DNA of 64,000 nt from DATARR01 sp034666985 (GCA_034666985.1 JAXDKS010000063.1:1-64000), one strand, 5' to 3'. Shown: positions 16,367 through 25,346, counted from the stretch's first letter. Translations and numbers: made by a program. The notes: generated by a model not told the origin, from the letters alone.

Positions 16367-18397
16367 ATGGACAAGAGAGACGCCGAGACCACCCGCCGAA
16401 TCTTCGCCCTGATCCCGCTCGCCCTGCTCCTGGCGGCTCAGCTCGCCGCGCAGCCGGCCTCGCAATCATCCCCTTTGGCCGCGCGGATCGGCGACCGCGG
16501 CTTCCTCCAGGTGGAAGCGCCGAGCTTCGCCAAGCTGCCGCTCCAGCAGAAGCTGCTCGCCTGGCACCTGACCCGGGCCGCGATCCAGCTCGATCCTGTC
16601 TTCTACGACCAGATGTCCGACTACGGGCTGAAGGCCAAGCGCCTCCTCGGCGCCCTGGCCGAGCGCCCCGAGCGGCTGCCGGAGGCTTCGCGCCAGGCGA
16701 TCGTCGAGTACGCCACGCTCTTCCTCGGCAATGGCGGCAACCACAACGAGACCACGGGCGAAAAGTTCCTGCCCACCGTCTCCTTCGAGGACTTCTCCCG
16801 CGCCGCCGAGGCCGCGCGGGCCGCCGGCGCCCGCCTGGGCTCCAGGGATCAGCTCGCCAAGACCCTGAAGGAGCTGCAGGCTCCCCTCTTCGATCCCAAG
16901 CTCGAGCCCACGATCACGGAGAAGAACCCGCCGGCGGGAGAGGACATCCTCACCGCCTCCAGCAACAACTACTACCGCGGGGTGACGCTCAAGGACCTCG
17001 CGGGCTTCGCCGAGAAGCACCCGCTGAACTCGCGGCTGGTCAAGAAGGACGGCCGGCTCGTCGAGGAGGTCTACCGCGCCGGCACGCCCGACGGCACCCC
17101 CGGCGAAAAAATCCCCCCCGGGCTCTATGCCAAAGAGCTCGCCGCCGTGAACCGCGAGCTCGAGGCGGCTGCCCAGGTGGCCGATCCCCAGCAGGCCAAG
17201 GTCCTCCGCGCCCTCGTCCACTACTACCAGACCGGCGATCCCAAGGACTGGCACGACTTCAACGTCCTCTGGCTCCAGAACGACGCCACCGTCGACTTCG
17301 CCTCCGGCTTCATCGAGGTCTACCGCGACGCCCGCGGCGCCAAGGGCTCGGCGCAGATGGTGGTGGCGGTCGTCGACCAGAAGCTCGCGCCGCTGATGCA
17401 CCAGCTCGCCGAGAACGCCGTCTACTTCGAGAAGAAGGCGCCGTGGGAGGACCGCTTCAAGAAGCTCGACGTCAAGCCGCCCGTGGGCAAGGCGATCGAG
17501 ACGCTCGTCGCCACCGGCGACTTCCACGTCTCGACGATCGGCGACAACCTGCCCAACGAGCAGGACGTCCGCGAGAAGTACGGCACCAAGAGCCTCCTGC
17601 TCACCTCCTCGGTCAACGCCATCAGCGGCACGCGCGGCGCCAAGGTGGCGGTCGAGTTCCTGCCCAATCCGGACGAAGGGGACCTCTTCACGAAGCACGG
17701 CGCCTGGGCCGACAACCTGCACACGGCCCTGCACGAGATCATCGGCCACGGCTCCGGCAAGGTGGCCGTGCCCAACGATCCGCCCACCTACCTGCGGGAG
17801 CTCTACTCCACCCTCGAAGAGGCGCGGGCGGACCTCGTGGCCTACTGGAACATCTACGATCCGAAGCTCGCCGAGCTAGGGGTGCCCGACGTCCCCGAGG
17901 TGGGCCGCGAGCTCTACCGGCAGGTGGCGCGGGCCGGCATCGTGGCGCTCAAGAACTACCCTACGGGCAACACGGCCGCCGAGGACCACGATCGCGCCCG
18001 GCTGCTGGTGGCCAACTACCTGATCGAGGCCGGCGCCTTTGAGCGCGCCCAGCAGAACGGCCACTGGTACGTCACGGTGAAGGACTACGACAAGGCGCAC
18101 GCGGCCGTGGGCAAGCTGCTGGCCGAGATCATGCGCATCAAGGCCATGGGGGATTACGAAGGAGGCAAGGCCCTGGTCGACAAGTACGGCACCCACTTCG
18201 ACCCGGCCGTGCGCGACGACGTCATCGCCCGCTACAAGAAGCTCCAGCTTCCCATCTACAGCTCGGGCATCTTCGCGGACCTCGCCCCGGTCAAGGACAA
18301 GACCGGCAAGGTGACCGACGTGGCCATCTCCTACCCCCGCGACTTCCTCGCCCAGCAACTCGCCTGGGCCCGGGAGAATGGTACGCTCGGGTTCTGA
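16367..18397 (+). CDS. Dipeptidyl-peptidase III-like metallopeptidase (family M49), exported
   Basis: A 676-aa zinc peptidase. The M49 zinc site HEIIGHGSGK is at residues 456-465 (zinc His 456 and 461, catalytic Glu 457) and the third-ligand motif EEARAD is at 484-489. M49 enzymes release dipeptides from short peptides. A hydrophobic stretch near residues 12-28 (IFALIPLALLLAAQLAAQ) looks like a signal peptide, so this member is probably periplasmic, unlike cytosolic DPP III. ATG 16367 is used; an in-frame ATG at 16346 would add seven residues, and neither has a strong ribosome site. It converges with the M13 peptidase gene, with stops 4 bp apart. Confidence 0.88.
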   Translation: MDKRDAETTRRIFALIPLALLLAAQLAAQPASQSSPLAARIGDRGFLQVEAPSFAKLPLQQKLLAWHLTRAAIQLDPVFYDQMSDYGLKAKRLLGALAERPERLPEASRQAIVEYATLFLGNGGNHNETTGEKFLPTVSFEDFSRAAEAARAAGARLGSRDQLAKTLKELQAPLFDPKLEPTITEKNPPAGEDILTASSNNYYRGVTLKDLAGFAEKHPLNSRLVKKDGRLVEEVYRAGTPDGTPGEKIPPGLYAKELAAVNRELEAAAQVADPQQAKVLRALVHYYQTGDPKDWHDFNVLWLQNDATVDFASGFIEVYRDARGAKGSAQMVVAVVDQKLAPLMHQLAENAVYFEKKAPWEDRFKKLDVKPPVGKAIETLVATGDFHVSTIGDNLPNEQDVREKYGTKSLLLTSSVNAISGTRGAKVAVEFLPNPDEGDLFTKHGAWADNLHTALHEIIGHGSGKVAVPNDPPTYLRELYSTLEEARADLVAYWNIYDPKLAELGVPDVPEVGRELYRQVARAGIVALKNYPTGNTAAEDHDRARLLVANYLIEAGAFERAQQNGHWYVTVKDYDKAHAAVGKLLAEIMRIKAMGDYEGGKALVDKYGTHFDPAVRDDVIARYKKLQLPIYSSGIFADLAPVKDKTGKVTDVAISYPRDFLAQQLAWARENGTLGF

Positions 18398-18401
18398 GGC
18401 T

Positions 18402-20486
18402 TCACCACACCCGGCAGGCGTTCTCGCGCACCATCTTCGAGCCGGGGGCGCAGTTGTAGGCCTTCTGGAACTCCGGCATGTTGGAGACCACGCCGTCGAC
18501 GCGGTAGCGGCCCGGGGAATGGGAATCGGTCTGGGCCCGCAGCCGGGCGCCCTCGGGGGTGGAATTCTCGCACCACACCTGGCTCCAGCCCAGGAACAGG
18601 CGCTGCTCGGGGGTGAAGCCGTCGCGCGGCGGCGCCGGCGAGCCCTTGAGGGTGTCTTCGAGCGCCATGAGGGCGATGCGCAGGCCGCCGTTGTCGGCGG
18701 TGTTCTCGCCCAGGGTGAGGCGGCCGTTGAGATGCACGTCCCCGGGGACGGTGAACGACGTGTATTCGTCGGCGATGCAGGTGGCGCGCTTCTCGAACTC
18801 CTTGGCGTCCTGCTCCGTCCACCAGTCGGTGAGATTCCCCTTGGGATCGAACTTCCGTCCCTGATCGTCGAAGCCGTGGGTCAGCTCGTGGCCGATGACG
18901 GCCCCGATGCCGCCGAAATTCACGGCGTCGTCCATGGCCTTGTCGAAGAACGGCGGCTGCAGGATGCCGGCCGGAAAGTTGATGTTGTTCTGGAATGGGC
19001 TGTAGTTCGCGTTCACGGTGGGGGGAGTCATGCTCCACTCCGAGGGGTCCACCTTCTGGCCGATCTTCGTCCGGTTGCGCTTGGCCTCGAAGGCCGAAGC
19101 GCGGGCGGAGTTGCCGAGCAGGTCGTCGCGCACGATCTTCACCGACGAGTAGTCCCGCCACTTGTCGGGATAGCCGATCTTGTTGGCGATGGCGGCGCGC
19201 TTCTCCAGAGCCCGCTTCTTGGTCTCCTCCGTCATCCAGGGCAGGTCCCGGATGTCGCGGTCGAGGGCGGCTTCGAGGGCGGCCACCATCTTCGACATGC
19301 GCGCCTTGCCCTCGGACCCGAACGTGGCCTCCACGTAGCGCTGGCCCAGGGCCTCCCCGAGCCGCTGGTTCGTCATCTCGACGCACCGCTTCCAGCGGGG
19401 CCGGAGCTCCTTGGTCCCGGTCAGGACCTTCTCGAAGAAATTGAAGTTCTCGTTGACGAAGGCCGCGGGCAGGAGCTCGGCCGCGTCATGGACGGTCTGC
19501 CACCGCAGGTAGGTCTTCCAGTCGTCGAGGCTCCGCGTGTCGATCAGCTCGCCGACGCCCTTGAAGAAATCCGGCCAGCCGACGTTGACCTCGTCGAAGG
19601 CGGGTGCGCCGGTGGCCGCGAAGTACGCCGCCCAGTCGAAGCGCGGCGCCAGGGCCGCGAGATCCTTGCGCGTCATCTTGTGGTTGCGGTTCGCGGGGTC
19701 CCTTCGCTTCACCCGGTCGAGCGAGACCTTGGCGAGGGCGGTCTCGATGTCGAGCACGGTCTGGGCGTCCCTGGCCGCCGCTGCCGCCGGCTCGCCCATC
19801 AGCTCGAACATCTTCTGGACGTGGCCGGGGTACTGCTTGCGCACGTCCGCGAACCGCGGCTCGTCCTTCAGATAGTAGTCCCGGTCGGGCAGGGCGAGCC
19901 CGCTCTGGTCCAGCGCCGCGATGTTGAGGCTCGCGTTCTTGAAATCGGGCTGGGCGCCGAAGCGGAAGAGCGCGGGCACTCCAGCCGAATGCAGCCGGGC
20001 CAGGGCCGCCGCGATCTCCTCCTTGGTCTTGAGGCCGGCGATGCGGTCGAGCTCCGGCTTGAGAGGGGCGAGGCCCTTCGCTTCGATGGCGGCCTCGTCC
20101 ATGCAGCTCGCGTAGTAGTCGCCGATCTTCTGGTCGACGGGCCCGCGCTTCGGGTCGGCCTTCGAGACCTTGTCGAGGATGCCCCGCAGCGTGGTCTGGT
20201 TGCGCTCGTTCAGCTCTTCGAAGCGGCCCCAGCGTGCCCGGTCCGGCGGCACGGGATTCTTCGCCAGCCAGCCGCCGCAGGCGAACTGGTAGAAGTCGTC
20301 GCAGGGATTGGCCGAGCGGTCGAGGGCGGACAGGTCGAAGCCCGGCACGGTCCGGGGCTGGTTCATGTCGGCGGGCTCGCGAGTGATTTCGGCGGCGGGC
20401 GGGGCCGGGTTCTGCGCAAAGGCGGTCAGGGCCGGCAGGGCGACGAGCGCGGCGGACAACGCGGCGCGGCGGAGGGTGTGGCGCAT
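18402..20486 (-). CDS. M13 family (neprilysin-like) zinc metallopeptidase, exported
   Basis: The 694-aa product has a signal peptide (ALSAALVALPALTAFAQ), then ANPCDDFYQFACGGWL typical of mature M13 proteins. The zinc helix GHELTHGFDDQGRKFD carries H533, E534 and H537, and the third ligand lies in ENTADNGGL (about E594). It ends in CRVW, the conserved C-terminal motif. M13 enzymes cleave short peptides outside the cytosol. The start at 20486 gives the signal peptide directly; longer readings would run through the divergent dehydratase gene. Together with the M49 gene it suggests a peptide-scavenging pair. Confidence 0.92.
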   Translation of the reverse strand: MRHTLRRAALSAALVALPALTAFAQNPAPPAAEITREPADMNQPRTVPGFDLSALDRSANPCDDFYQFACGGWLAKNPVPPDRARWGRFEELNERNQTTLRGILDKVSKADPKRGPVDQKIGDYYASCMDEAAIEAKGLAPLKPELDRIAGLKTKEEIAAALARLHSAGVPALFRFGAQPDFKNASLNIAALDQSGLALPDRDYYLKDEPRFADVRKQYPGHVQKMFELMGEPAAAAARDAQTVLDIETALAKVSLDRVKRRDPANRNHKMTRKDLAALAPRFDWAAYFAATGAPAFDEVNVGWPDFFKGVGELIDTRSLDDWKTYLRWQTVHDAAELLPAAFVNENFNFFEKVLTGTKELRPRWKRCVEMTNQRLGEALGQRYVEATFGSEGKARMSKMVAALEAALDRDIRDLPWMTEETKKRALEKRAAIANKIGYPDKWRDYSSVKIVRDDLLGNSARASAFEAKRNRTKIGQKVDPSEWSMTPPTVNANYSPFQNNINFPAGILQPPFFDKAMDDAVNFGGIGAVIGHELTHGFDDQGRKFDPKGNLTDWWTEQDAKEFEKRATCIADEYTSFTVPGDVHLNGRLTLGENTADNGGLRIALMALEDTLKGSPAPPRDGFTPEQRLFLGWSQVWCENSTPEGARLRAQTDSHSPGRYRVDGVVSNMPEFQKAYNCAPGSKMVRENACRVW

Positions 20487-20600
20487 CGGCTCTCCTCTCG
20501 TATAGTCCACGCGACGCGACCGTCGCGCCGATAGGTCATATACGAAAGAGGCAGGGGCGGGCAAGAGCCGAGCGATCGGATTCCCCGCGCCGGAGGAGAC

Positions 20601-21566
20601 ATGAGCACCAGAATCGACCGGGAACACATCGCGACCGTCTACGGCCTGATCAGGCCCTACATCCGCGTCACGCCGGCCGTGGCCGTGGACGGGGCGGACT
20701 TCGGGCTCTCGCCGTTCCCGCTGACGCTCAAGCTGGAGCTGATGCAGCACGCCGGCTCGTTCAAGACTCGGGGCGCATTCACCCATCTGCTGACGCGCGA
20801 CGTCCCCGCCGCCGGCGTCGTCGCCGCCTCGGGTGGGAATCACGGCGCCGCCGTGGCCTATGCCGCGATGCGGCTGGGCCACGCGGCCAGGATCTTCGTC
20901 CCCACCGTCTCGCCGCCCGCCAAGGTCCAGCGCATCCGCGGCTACGGCGCTGAGCTCTCCATCGTGGGCGAGCGCTATGCGGAGGCGCTGGCGGCGAGCG
21001 AGGAGTGGGGCGCGCAATCGGGCGCGCTGGCGGTGCACGCGTTCGATCAGACGGAGACCCTCGTCGGGCAGGCGACGCTCGGGCTGGAGCTCGCGGGCCA
21101 GGCCCCCGACCTCGACACCCTCCTCGTGGCCGTGGGCGGCGGCGGGCTGATCGGCGGCATCGCCGCCTGGCACGCCGGCGGCACGAAGACCGTCCGAGTT
21201 GTGGGCGTCGAGCCTGAGGGGGCGCCGACCTTGACCGAGGCGCTCAAGGCCGGCCGGCCCGTCGATGCCCCGGCGGGCAGCATCGCGGCCGATTCGCTCG
21301 CTCCCCGCCGGGTGGGCGAGCTGGTGTTCCCCATCGCCCGCGATCACGTCGACCGCGTGGTGCTGGTGAGCGACGACGCGATCCGCCGCGCCCAGCGAGC
21401 CCTCTGGGAGCAGTTGCGTCTCGTCGTCGAGCCGGGCGGATCGGCCGCCTTCGCCGCCCTGCTCTCCGGCGCCTACGTCCCGGCCCCGGGAGAGCGGGTC
21501 GGCGTCGTGGTGAGCGGCGGCAACACCACGCCGGAGGCCTTCGCCCAGGCACTCGCAGGGGGATGA
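20601..21566 (+). CDS. PLP-dependent threonine/serine dehydratase-like enzyme
   Basis: A 321-aa fold-type II PLP enzyme. The Schiff-base Lys is K55 in GSFKTRGA, ASGGNHGAAVAYAA binds the substrate and cofactor, and VGGGGLIGGIAA binds phosphate. It lacks a C-terminal ACT domain, so it is like catabolic threonine/serine dehydratases or serine racemase rather than the feedback-regulated IlvA. The ATG at 20601 has GGAGGAG just upstream. It is divergent from the M13 gene across a 114-bp gap. Confidence 0.87.
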   Translation: MSTRIDREHIATVYGLIRPYIRVTPAVAVDGADFGLSPFPLTLKLELMQHAGSFKTRGAFTHLLTRDVPAAGVVAASGGNHGAAVAYAAMRLGHAARIFVPTVSPPAKVQRIRGYGAELSIVGERYAEALAASEEWGAQSGALAVHAFDQTETLVGQATLGLELAGQAPDLDTLLVAVGGGGLIGGIAAWHAGGTKTVRVVGVEPEGAPTLTEALKAGRPVDAPAGSIAADSLAPRRVGELVFPIARDHVDRVVLVSDDAIRRAQRALWEQLRLVVEPGGSAAFAALLSGAYVPAPGERVGVVVSGGNTTPEAFAQALAGG

Positions 21567-21575
21567 GCCCTCGCT

Positions 21576-22139
21576 TCAGGCTCCGGCGGGCACCGGCACG
21601 GCCTTCACGGCCTGCACCTCGACCTCGATGCGGACGTCGTGGCCGACGAGGATGCCTCCGGCTTCGAGCGCCTGGTTCCACGTCAGGCCCCAGTCGCGAC
21701 GATCGATCTTCGTCGTCGCGCGCGCACCGGCGCGCTCGCCGCCCCACGGGTCCTTGCCCCGTCCTTCATAGACGCAATCGAGCGTCACCTCCCGGGTCGT
21801 GCCGTGGATGGTGAGATCGCCGACGACGCGGAACCGGTCGCCTTCCCGGTCCATCGCTCCTTCGACGCGCGTGCTGCGGAAGGTGATCGTCGGATAGCTC
21901 TCGACGTCGAGGAAGTCGGGCGACCGGAGATGCGTGTCGCGGTCGGCGACGCCCGTGTCGATGCTCGCCGTTCTGATCTCCGCGTTGACGGACGAGCGGT
22001 CGGGGTTCTGCTCGTCGACCTCGATCGTCCCCTTCACGTCCTTGAAGCGGCCGCGAACGGTGGTGAACATCATGTGCTTCACCGCGAGCTCCACGCTCGA
22101 ATGCGCCGGATCGATCTGCCACGTCGTCGTCTCTGCCAT
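21576..22139 (-). CDS. YceI family lipid/isoprenoid-binding protein
   Basis: The 187-aa product matches YceI: WQIDPAHSSVELAVKHMMF at the start, FKDVKGTIEVDE, SPDFLDVESYPTITFRST and the closing DRRDWGLTWN segment. YceI proteins are beta-barrels that bind long isoprenoid or lipid chains. No signal peptide is present from ATG 22139, which has GAGGAGGGGAC upstream, so this copy is cytosolic. The longer open frame to 22235 has no secretion signal either. Confidence 0.9.
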   Translation of the reverse strand: MAETTTWQIDPAHSSVELAVKHMMFTTVRGRFKDVKGTIEVDEQNPDRSSVNAEIRTASIDTGVADRDTHLRSPDFLDVESYPTITFRSTRVEGAMDREGDRFRVVGDLTIHGTTREVTLDCVYEGRGKDPWGGERAGARATTKIDRRDWGLTWNQALEAGGILVGHDVRIEVEVQAVKAVPVPAGA

Positions 22140-22251
22140 GGTCCCCTCCTCGGGTGTCGTTCGGAATCCCGCGATGTTCGGCATGCAATCCGCGCACCGA
22201 ACAGGCGATATCCCAGACAGGTCGAAGGGACCCAAAGGCTCTAGCTCGACC

Positions 22252-22530
22252 TCACGACTCCTCCGCTTCGGCGCCGGTGCTCGCCAGCGCCTCCTGAAGA
22301 TCCTTGAGAGCCGGCTTCAGGTCGTCTTCCAGCACACAGTCGATCGTGGTGCGCAGCTCCGTCGCAGCATCCGGCTCGTCGTTCACGTCCGCCTGCCGGA
22401 CCCGTTCCGCGGAGGGCTCGGGCAGGCTTTGCCGGATGCCGAGGAGCTGCCAGCGGGCCGCCTCCAGTTGCTCGAGCACCCTGTGAAGATGCCTCCTCGC
22501 CTCGGCGACCGTCCCCTGGGGCCTCGTCAT
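22252..22530 (-). CDS. Small helical protein of unknown function, coupled to the 59-aa protein
   Basis: A 92-aa acidic protein, mostly helix (VAEARRHLHRVLEQLEAARW, then a Pro/Glu/Asp-rich centre and CVLEDDLKPALKDLQEAL). I do not recognise a family. The ATG at 22530 overlaps the stop of the preceding 59-aa gene (ATGA), and GGGGGAG precedes it, so the two are co-translated. They lie divergent from the HTH-TPR gene across a 136-bp gap, which suggests joint control. Confidence 0.6.
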   Translation of the reverse strand: MTRPQGTVAEARRHLHRVLEQLEAARWQLLGIRQSLPEPSAERVRQADVNDEPDAATELRTTIDCVLEDDLKPALKDLQEALASTGAEAEES

Positions 22531-22706
22531 GTCCGCTCCCCCAGGCACCACAGCCGGCGGGTCACCTGAGCACACTCCGGACAGCCCTTCAATAGGTGGC
22601 GGACGACCGCGGACACCTCGGGCCCGGGAAGCTCAAGGCTCATGAAGCGCTCCAAATCCCTGGGATGTGGATGGCACGGATTGACCCCTCCATTCCGTCT
22701 CAGCAT
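22527..22706 (-). CDS. 59-aa Cys/His protein resembling an anti-sigma zinc finger (zf-HC2-like)
   Basis: This short protein has the spaced pattern HPHPRDLERF, then a helix with VVRHLLKGCPECAQVTRR. An early His, then H-x3-GC-x2-C is the signature of zf-HC2/anti-sigma zinc-binding domains, but there is no transmembrane helix after it. The stop overlaps the next start (ATGA at 22530-22527). The ATG at 22706 is the only Met start before the conserved region. The function is inferred only from the pattern; it could be a small adaptor or regulator working with the divergent HTH-TPR gene. Confidence 0.5.
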   Translation of the reverse strand: MLRRNGGVNPCHPHPRDLERFMSLELPGPEVSAVVRHLLKGCPECAQVTRRLWCLGERT

Positions 22707-22842
22707 GGACGCCAGCGTAGGAGAGGTTGCGCCGGCCCGTGTCCAGAGACGTTAGAATGTCTTCCAGGATGGCGAAAAGGTCGTGCTCACGTGCCGCACG
22801 TTCGCTTGTCACGAAAAAGGGCTCTGCGGCAACCTGACTTTG

Positions 22843-24351
22843 ATGGGTACTCGAAAAAGGTCCGACGTGCCAGAGCAGATCCCCTCTCCCCTGAGCCTCG
22901 CGTTGACGTATCTGCGGACCTCCGCCGGCTGGTCCAAGACGCGATTGGCCCGCTCCCTGGGACTTACCGACGAGTCCCTGATCTCCGCCTACGAGCGTGG
23001 CGCGAAACCCCTGACCCGCGAGAAGCTGGACTCCCTGGTGGAACCCCTCGGCCATCCACCGGAAGCGGTGGACGTGTTCCTCTTCGCCCATGGGTTGATC
23101 TACCCCGAACCCCAGGAAGAGGCCCCTGGGGAGCGCCGGACGGTGGACCGCGCCGCCATGGCCGCCGGTTGGACCGCGGGGCGGATCGCGGCCGAAGCCG
23201 TCCGGGCCGAGCTGATCCGCAGGAGGCAGCAGGAGACGGTCGCAGCCGCGAGACGGCAGGCCGAGGAGCGGTTCCAATCCCTGATCGCCCTCACTCCCAA
23301 GGAGCGGAGAGGTCTGGTCGAGGCGTTTCCGGACTACTGGAGCCGGGCGCTGGCCGTGCGGGTGTGTGAGGCGAGCGTGAAGAGGGCGGCCCACAAACCT
23401 GGAGAGGCTCTGGAGCTGGCCGAGCTCGCCCTGTCGATCGCCGAGCGGATCCCGGGCGACGAGAGAGGGCGCTCGCGCCTGAGGGGTTACTGCTGGGGAC
23501 ACATCGCCAATGCCCGCCGGGTCGCCAACGACCTCGCGGGATCCGACGAGGCGTTTGCGCAAGCCTGGGATTTGTGGCAAGCGGGAGCCGGCTCCGATTC
23601 CGAGCTGCTTGGCGAGTGGGTGCTGCCTTCCATGGAGGCCTCTTTACGGCGAGCACAGCGCCGGTTCCCCGAAGCCTTGGAGTTGCTGGATCGGGCGAAA
23701 GATTCCCAGGGAGGATCTAGCCCCGCGGCCCTGGTTTTCCTCCTGCTCCAAAAAGAGCACATCTTCGAGCAGATGGGAGATACCCAGAATGCCCTGACGG
23801 CTCTAGAGAAAGCAACCCCCTTCGTCGAGGCTTCGGGAGATGCGCGCCAGCTCTTCGCATTCCGCTTCAAATCCGCCAACCACCTGTATCACCTGGAGCG
23901 CTACGAGGAGGCGGCAAAGTTGTTGCCGCCGGTGCGCGAGCTGGCAGTCCAGCAGGGCAACGAGTTGGACCTCCTCCGCGTGATCTGGCTCTCAGCCCGG
24001 GTGGCGGCCGGGCAGGGACGGACGGAGGAGGCCATCGCCGGCCTGGAGCAGGTGAGCCGGGACTTCATGGCCCGTGAGCTTCCTTACGACGCGGCCCTCT
24101 CCTCGCTCGACCTTTCCGTGCTCTGGCTGACAGCCGGGCGCACGGCGGAGGTGCGGGAGCTGGCGATCGCCATGGGCCGGATCTTCAAAGCCAATGGGAT
24201 TGACCGCGAGGCTTTGGCCGCGCTGAAGCTCTTCTGTGACGCCGCCCGCCAAGAGAGCGCCACGGTGGAGTTGGCACGGCGCACCATCACCGAGATCGAG
24301 CAGGTGAGGCGCTCGGCCTCTCTCCCCAAGAAGGAAAGAGGCCGAGGGTAA
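22843..24351 (+). CDS. XRE-type HTH regulator with C-terminal TPR repeats
   Basis: A 502-aa cytosolic protein. Residues 15-75 form an XRE helix-turn-helix (SKTRLARSLGLTDESLISAYERG). A charged helical linker follows (about 95-165). From about 180 to 490 there are TPR-like helix pairs such as GEALELAELALSIAERI, RFPEALELLDRAKDSQ, NALTALEKATPFVEASG and RTEEAIAGLEQVSRDFM. An HTH joined to TPRs is the architecture of RRNPP peptide receptors, in which the TPR binds a re-imported peptide. ATG 22843 removes a Cys-rich leader of 20 codons. A secreted small protein gene converges on it 4 bp away, and a truncated paralogue lies 390 bp further on. Confidence 0.8.
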   Translation: MGTRKRSDVPEQIPSPLSLALTYLRTSAGWSKTRLARSLGLTDESLISAYERGAKPLTREKLDSLVEPLGHPPEAVDVFLFAHGLIYPEPQEEAPGERRTVDRAAMAAGWTAGRIAAEAVRAELIRRRQQETVAAARRQAEERFQSLIALTPKERRGLVEAFPDYWSRALAVRVCEASVKRAAHKPGEALELAELALSIAERIPGDERGRSRLRGYCWGHIANARRVANDLAGSDEAFAQAWDLWQAGAGSDSELLGEWVLPSMEASLRRAQRRFPEALELLDRAKDSQGGSSPAALVFLLLQKEHIFEQMGDTQNALTALEKATPFVEASGDARQLFAFRFKSANHLYHLERYEEAAKLLPPVRELAVQQGNELDLLRVIWLSARVAAGQGRTEEAIAGLEQVSRDFMARELPYDAALSSLDLSVLWLTAGRTAEVRELAIAMGRIFKANGIDREALAALKLFCDAARQESATVELARRTITEIEQVRRSASLPKKERGRG

Positions 24352-24355
24352 GAAG

Positions 24356-24631
24356 TTACGGAATGCAGTGGCCCCAGGGATCGATACCGCAGCCTATCTT
24401 CGGGGCGGGTTCGTTCACGCAGCGGCCCCACGGGTCGATGTTGCAGCCTTCCTTCTCCCACGCGCTCCGCAGGAGCTTCCAGAAGTTCCCGAAAATTGGA
24501 ACGTCTTCGATAGCGTGCGCCGCGCGGGGACTCTCAGGCTGCGGGCCTCTGGCGAAGACCCAGGGCGTGGTGACGAGCGCGATCAGGAGGAAGAGGACGA
24601 GGATCTTGCGGCGAATCGAGACGTTGGTCAT
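24356..24631 (-). CDS. Small secreted Cys-repeat protein (two CxIDPWGxC motifs)
   Basis: The 91-aa product has a signal peptide (RRKILVLFLLIALVTTPWVFA, in part; likely cut after residue 27). The mature 64 residues end with two copies of a ten-residue repeat, GCNIDPWGRC (62-71) and GCGIDPWGHC (80-89), 18 residues apart. The four Cys could form two small disulfide loops or bind metal. I know no characterised family with this repeat. It sits between an HTH-TPR regulator (convergent, stops 4 bp apart) and a truncated paralogue (divergent). A peptide signal, a surface protein or an effector are all possible. Confidence 0.65.
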   Translation of the reverse strand: MTNVSIRRKILVLFLLIALVTTPWVFARGPQPESPRAAHAIEDVPIFGNFWKLLRSAWEKEGCNIDPWGRCVNEPAPKIGCGIDPWGHCIP

Positions 24632-24740
24632 GGCGGCTCCTTGGAGAGCGCTCCATCGGGGCCTCCCTGGCCGCGAGGGCAGCCCTCCCGGTAAAAGCGG
24701 ACCAAATCTACATGACCTATGTCTAGTTTAGAGGTGAGAT

Positions 24741-25346
24741 ATGGCGACAAGAGGAGATTCGAGCGTTCTGCGGCTGGTGGTGATCTTCCTGCGCTCCCAG
24801 GCCCGGATGACGCAGGCGCAGTTCGGGAAGGAGTCCCGGGTGGACCAAGCCCAGTTGTCCCGCTACGAGTCGGGCGACGTGGCCCCCTCGGAGGAGGTCC
24901 TGCGCCGGATGGCGAAAGTCGCCCGGATCGACTGGCCGCTGGTGGTGCACCTCCGCCAGCTCTACAGCGCGCTGCTCGCCGCGGCCGCCCGGCGAAACAC
25001 GACTCCCACGTCTGGAGTGCTCGATCTCACGATCCTGGAGCCGGTCCTCCTGGCGGTGGCTCCCTACCTGATCGAGATCCAGGCGGAGCCGGCCCGGCCC
25101 ACTCCGGAAGAAGAGCGCCGCGAGGCGGAGCAGATCTGGAAGGCCCTCGAAAAGTACCCGATCCCCTTTCGCCGCCGGCTCATCGAGCTCTCCCCGCGCT
25201 CCGGGAGCTGGGCGCTGGCCGAACAGGTCTGCGAGGCGAGCAGGAAGAGCGCAACCGGGAATGCGGAGGAGGCACTGGAGCTGGCGGAGCTGGCCCTCGC
25301 CATCACGGCTCGCTGTCCCAGGGAGAGGGGAAGCGCGACGCCATGA
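24741..25346 (+). CDS. Truncated HTH-TPR paralogue
   Basis: A 201-aa protein. Residues 8-60 form an XRE helix-turn-helix (MTQAQFGKESRVDQAQLSRY). Residues 150-185 (WALAEQVCEAS..., NAEEALELAELALAITA) align with the first TPR of the 502-aa protein at 22843-24351 (RALAVRVCEAS, GEALELAELALSIAE). The frame stops just after that first repeat, where the paralogue continues for about 270 residues, so this is probably a decayed or deletion-truncated copy. It could still bind DNA and act as a competitor. The break lies 65 bp from the 3' end of tRNA-Glu. Confidence 0.65.
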   Translation: MATRGDSSVLRLVVIFLRSQARMTQAQFGKESRVDQAQLSRYESGDVAPSEEVLRRMAKVARIDWPLVVHLRQLYSALLAAAARRNTTPTSGVLDLTILEPVLLAVAPYLIEIQAEPARPTPEEERREAEQIWKALEKYPIPFRRRLIELSPRSGSWALAEQVCEASRKSATGNAEEALELAELALAITARCPRERGSATP

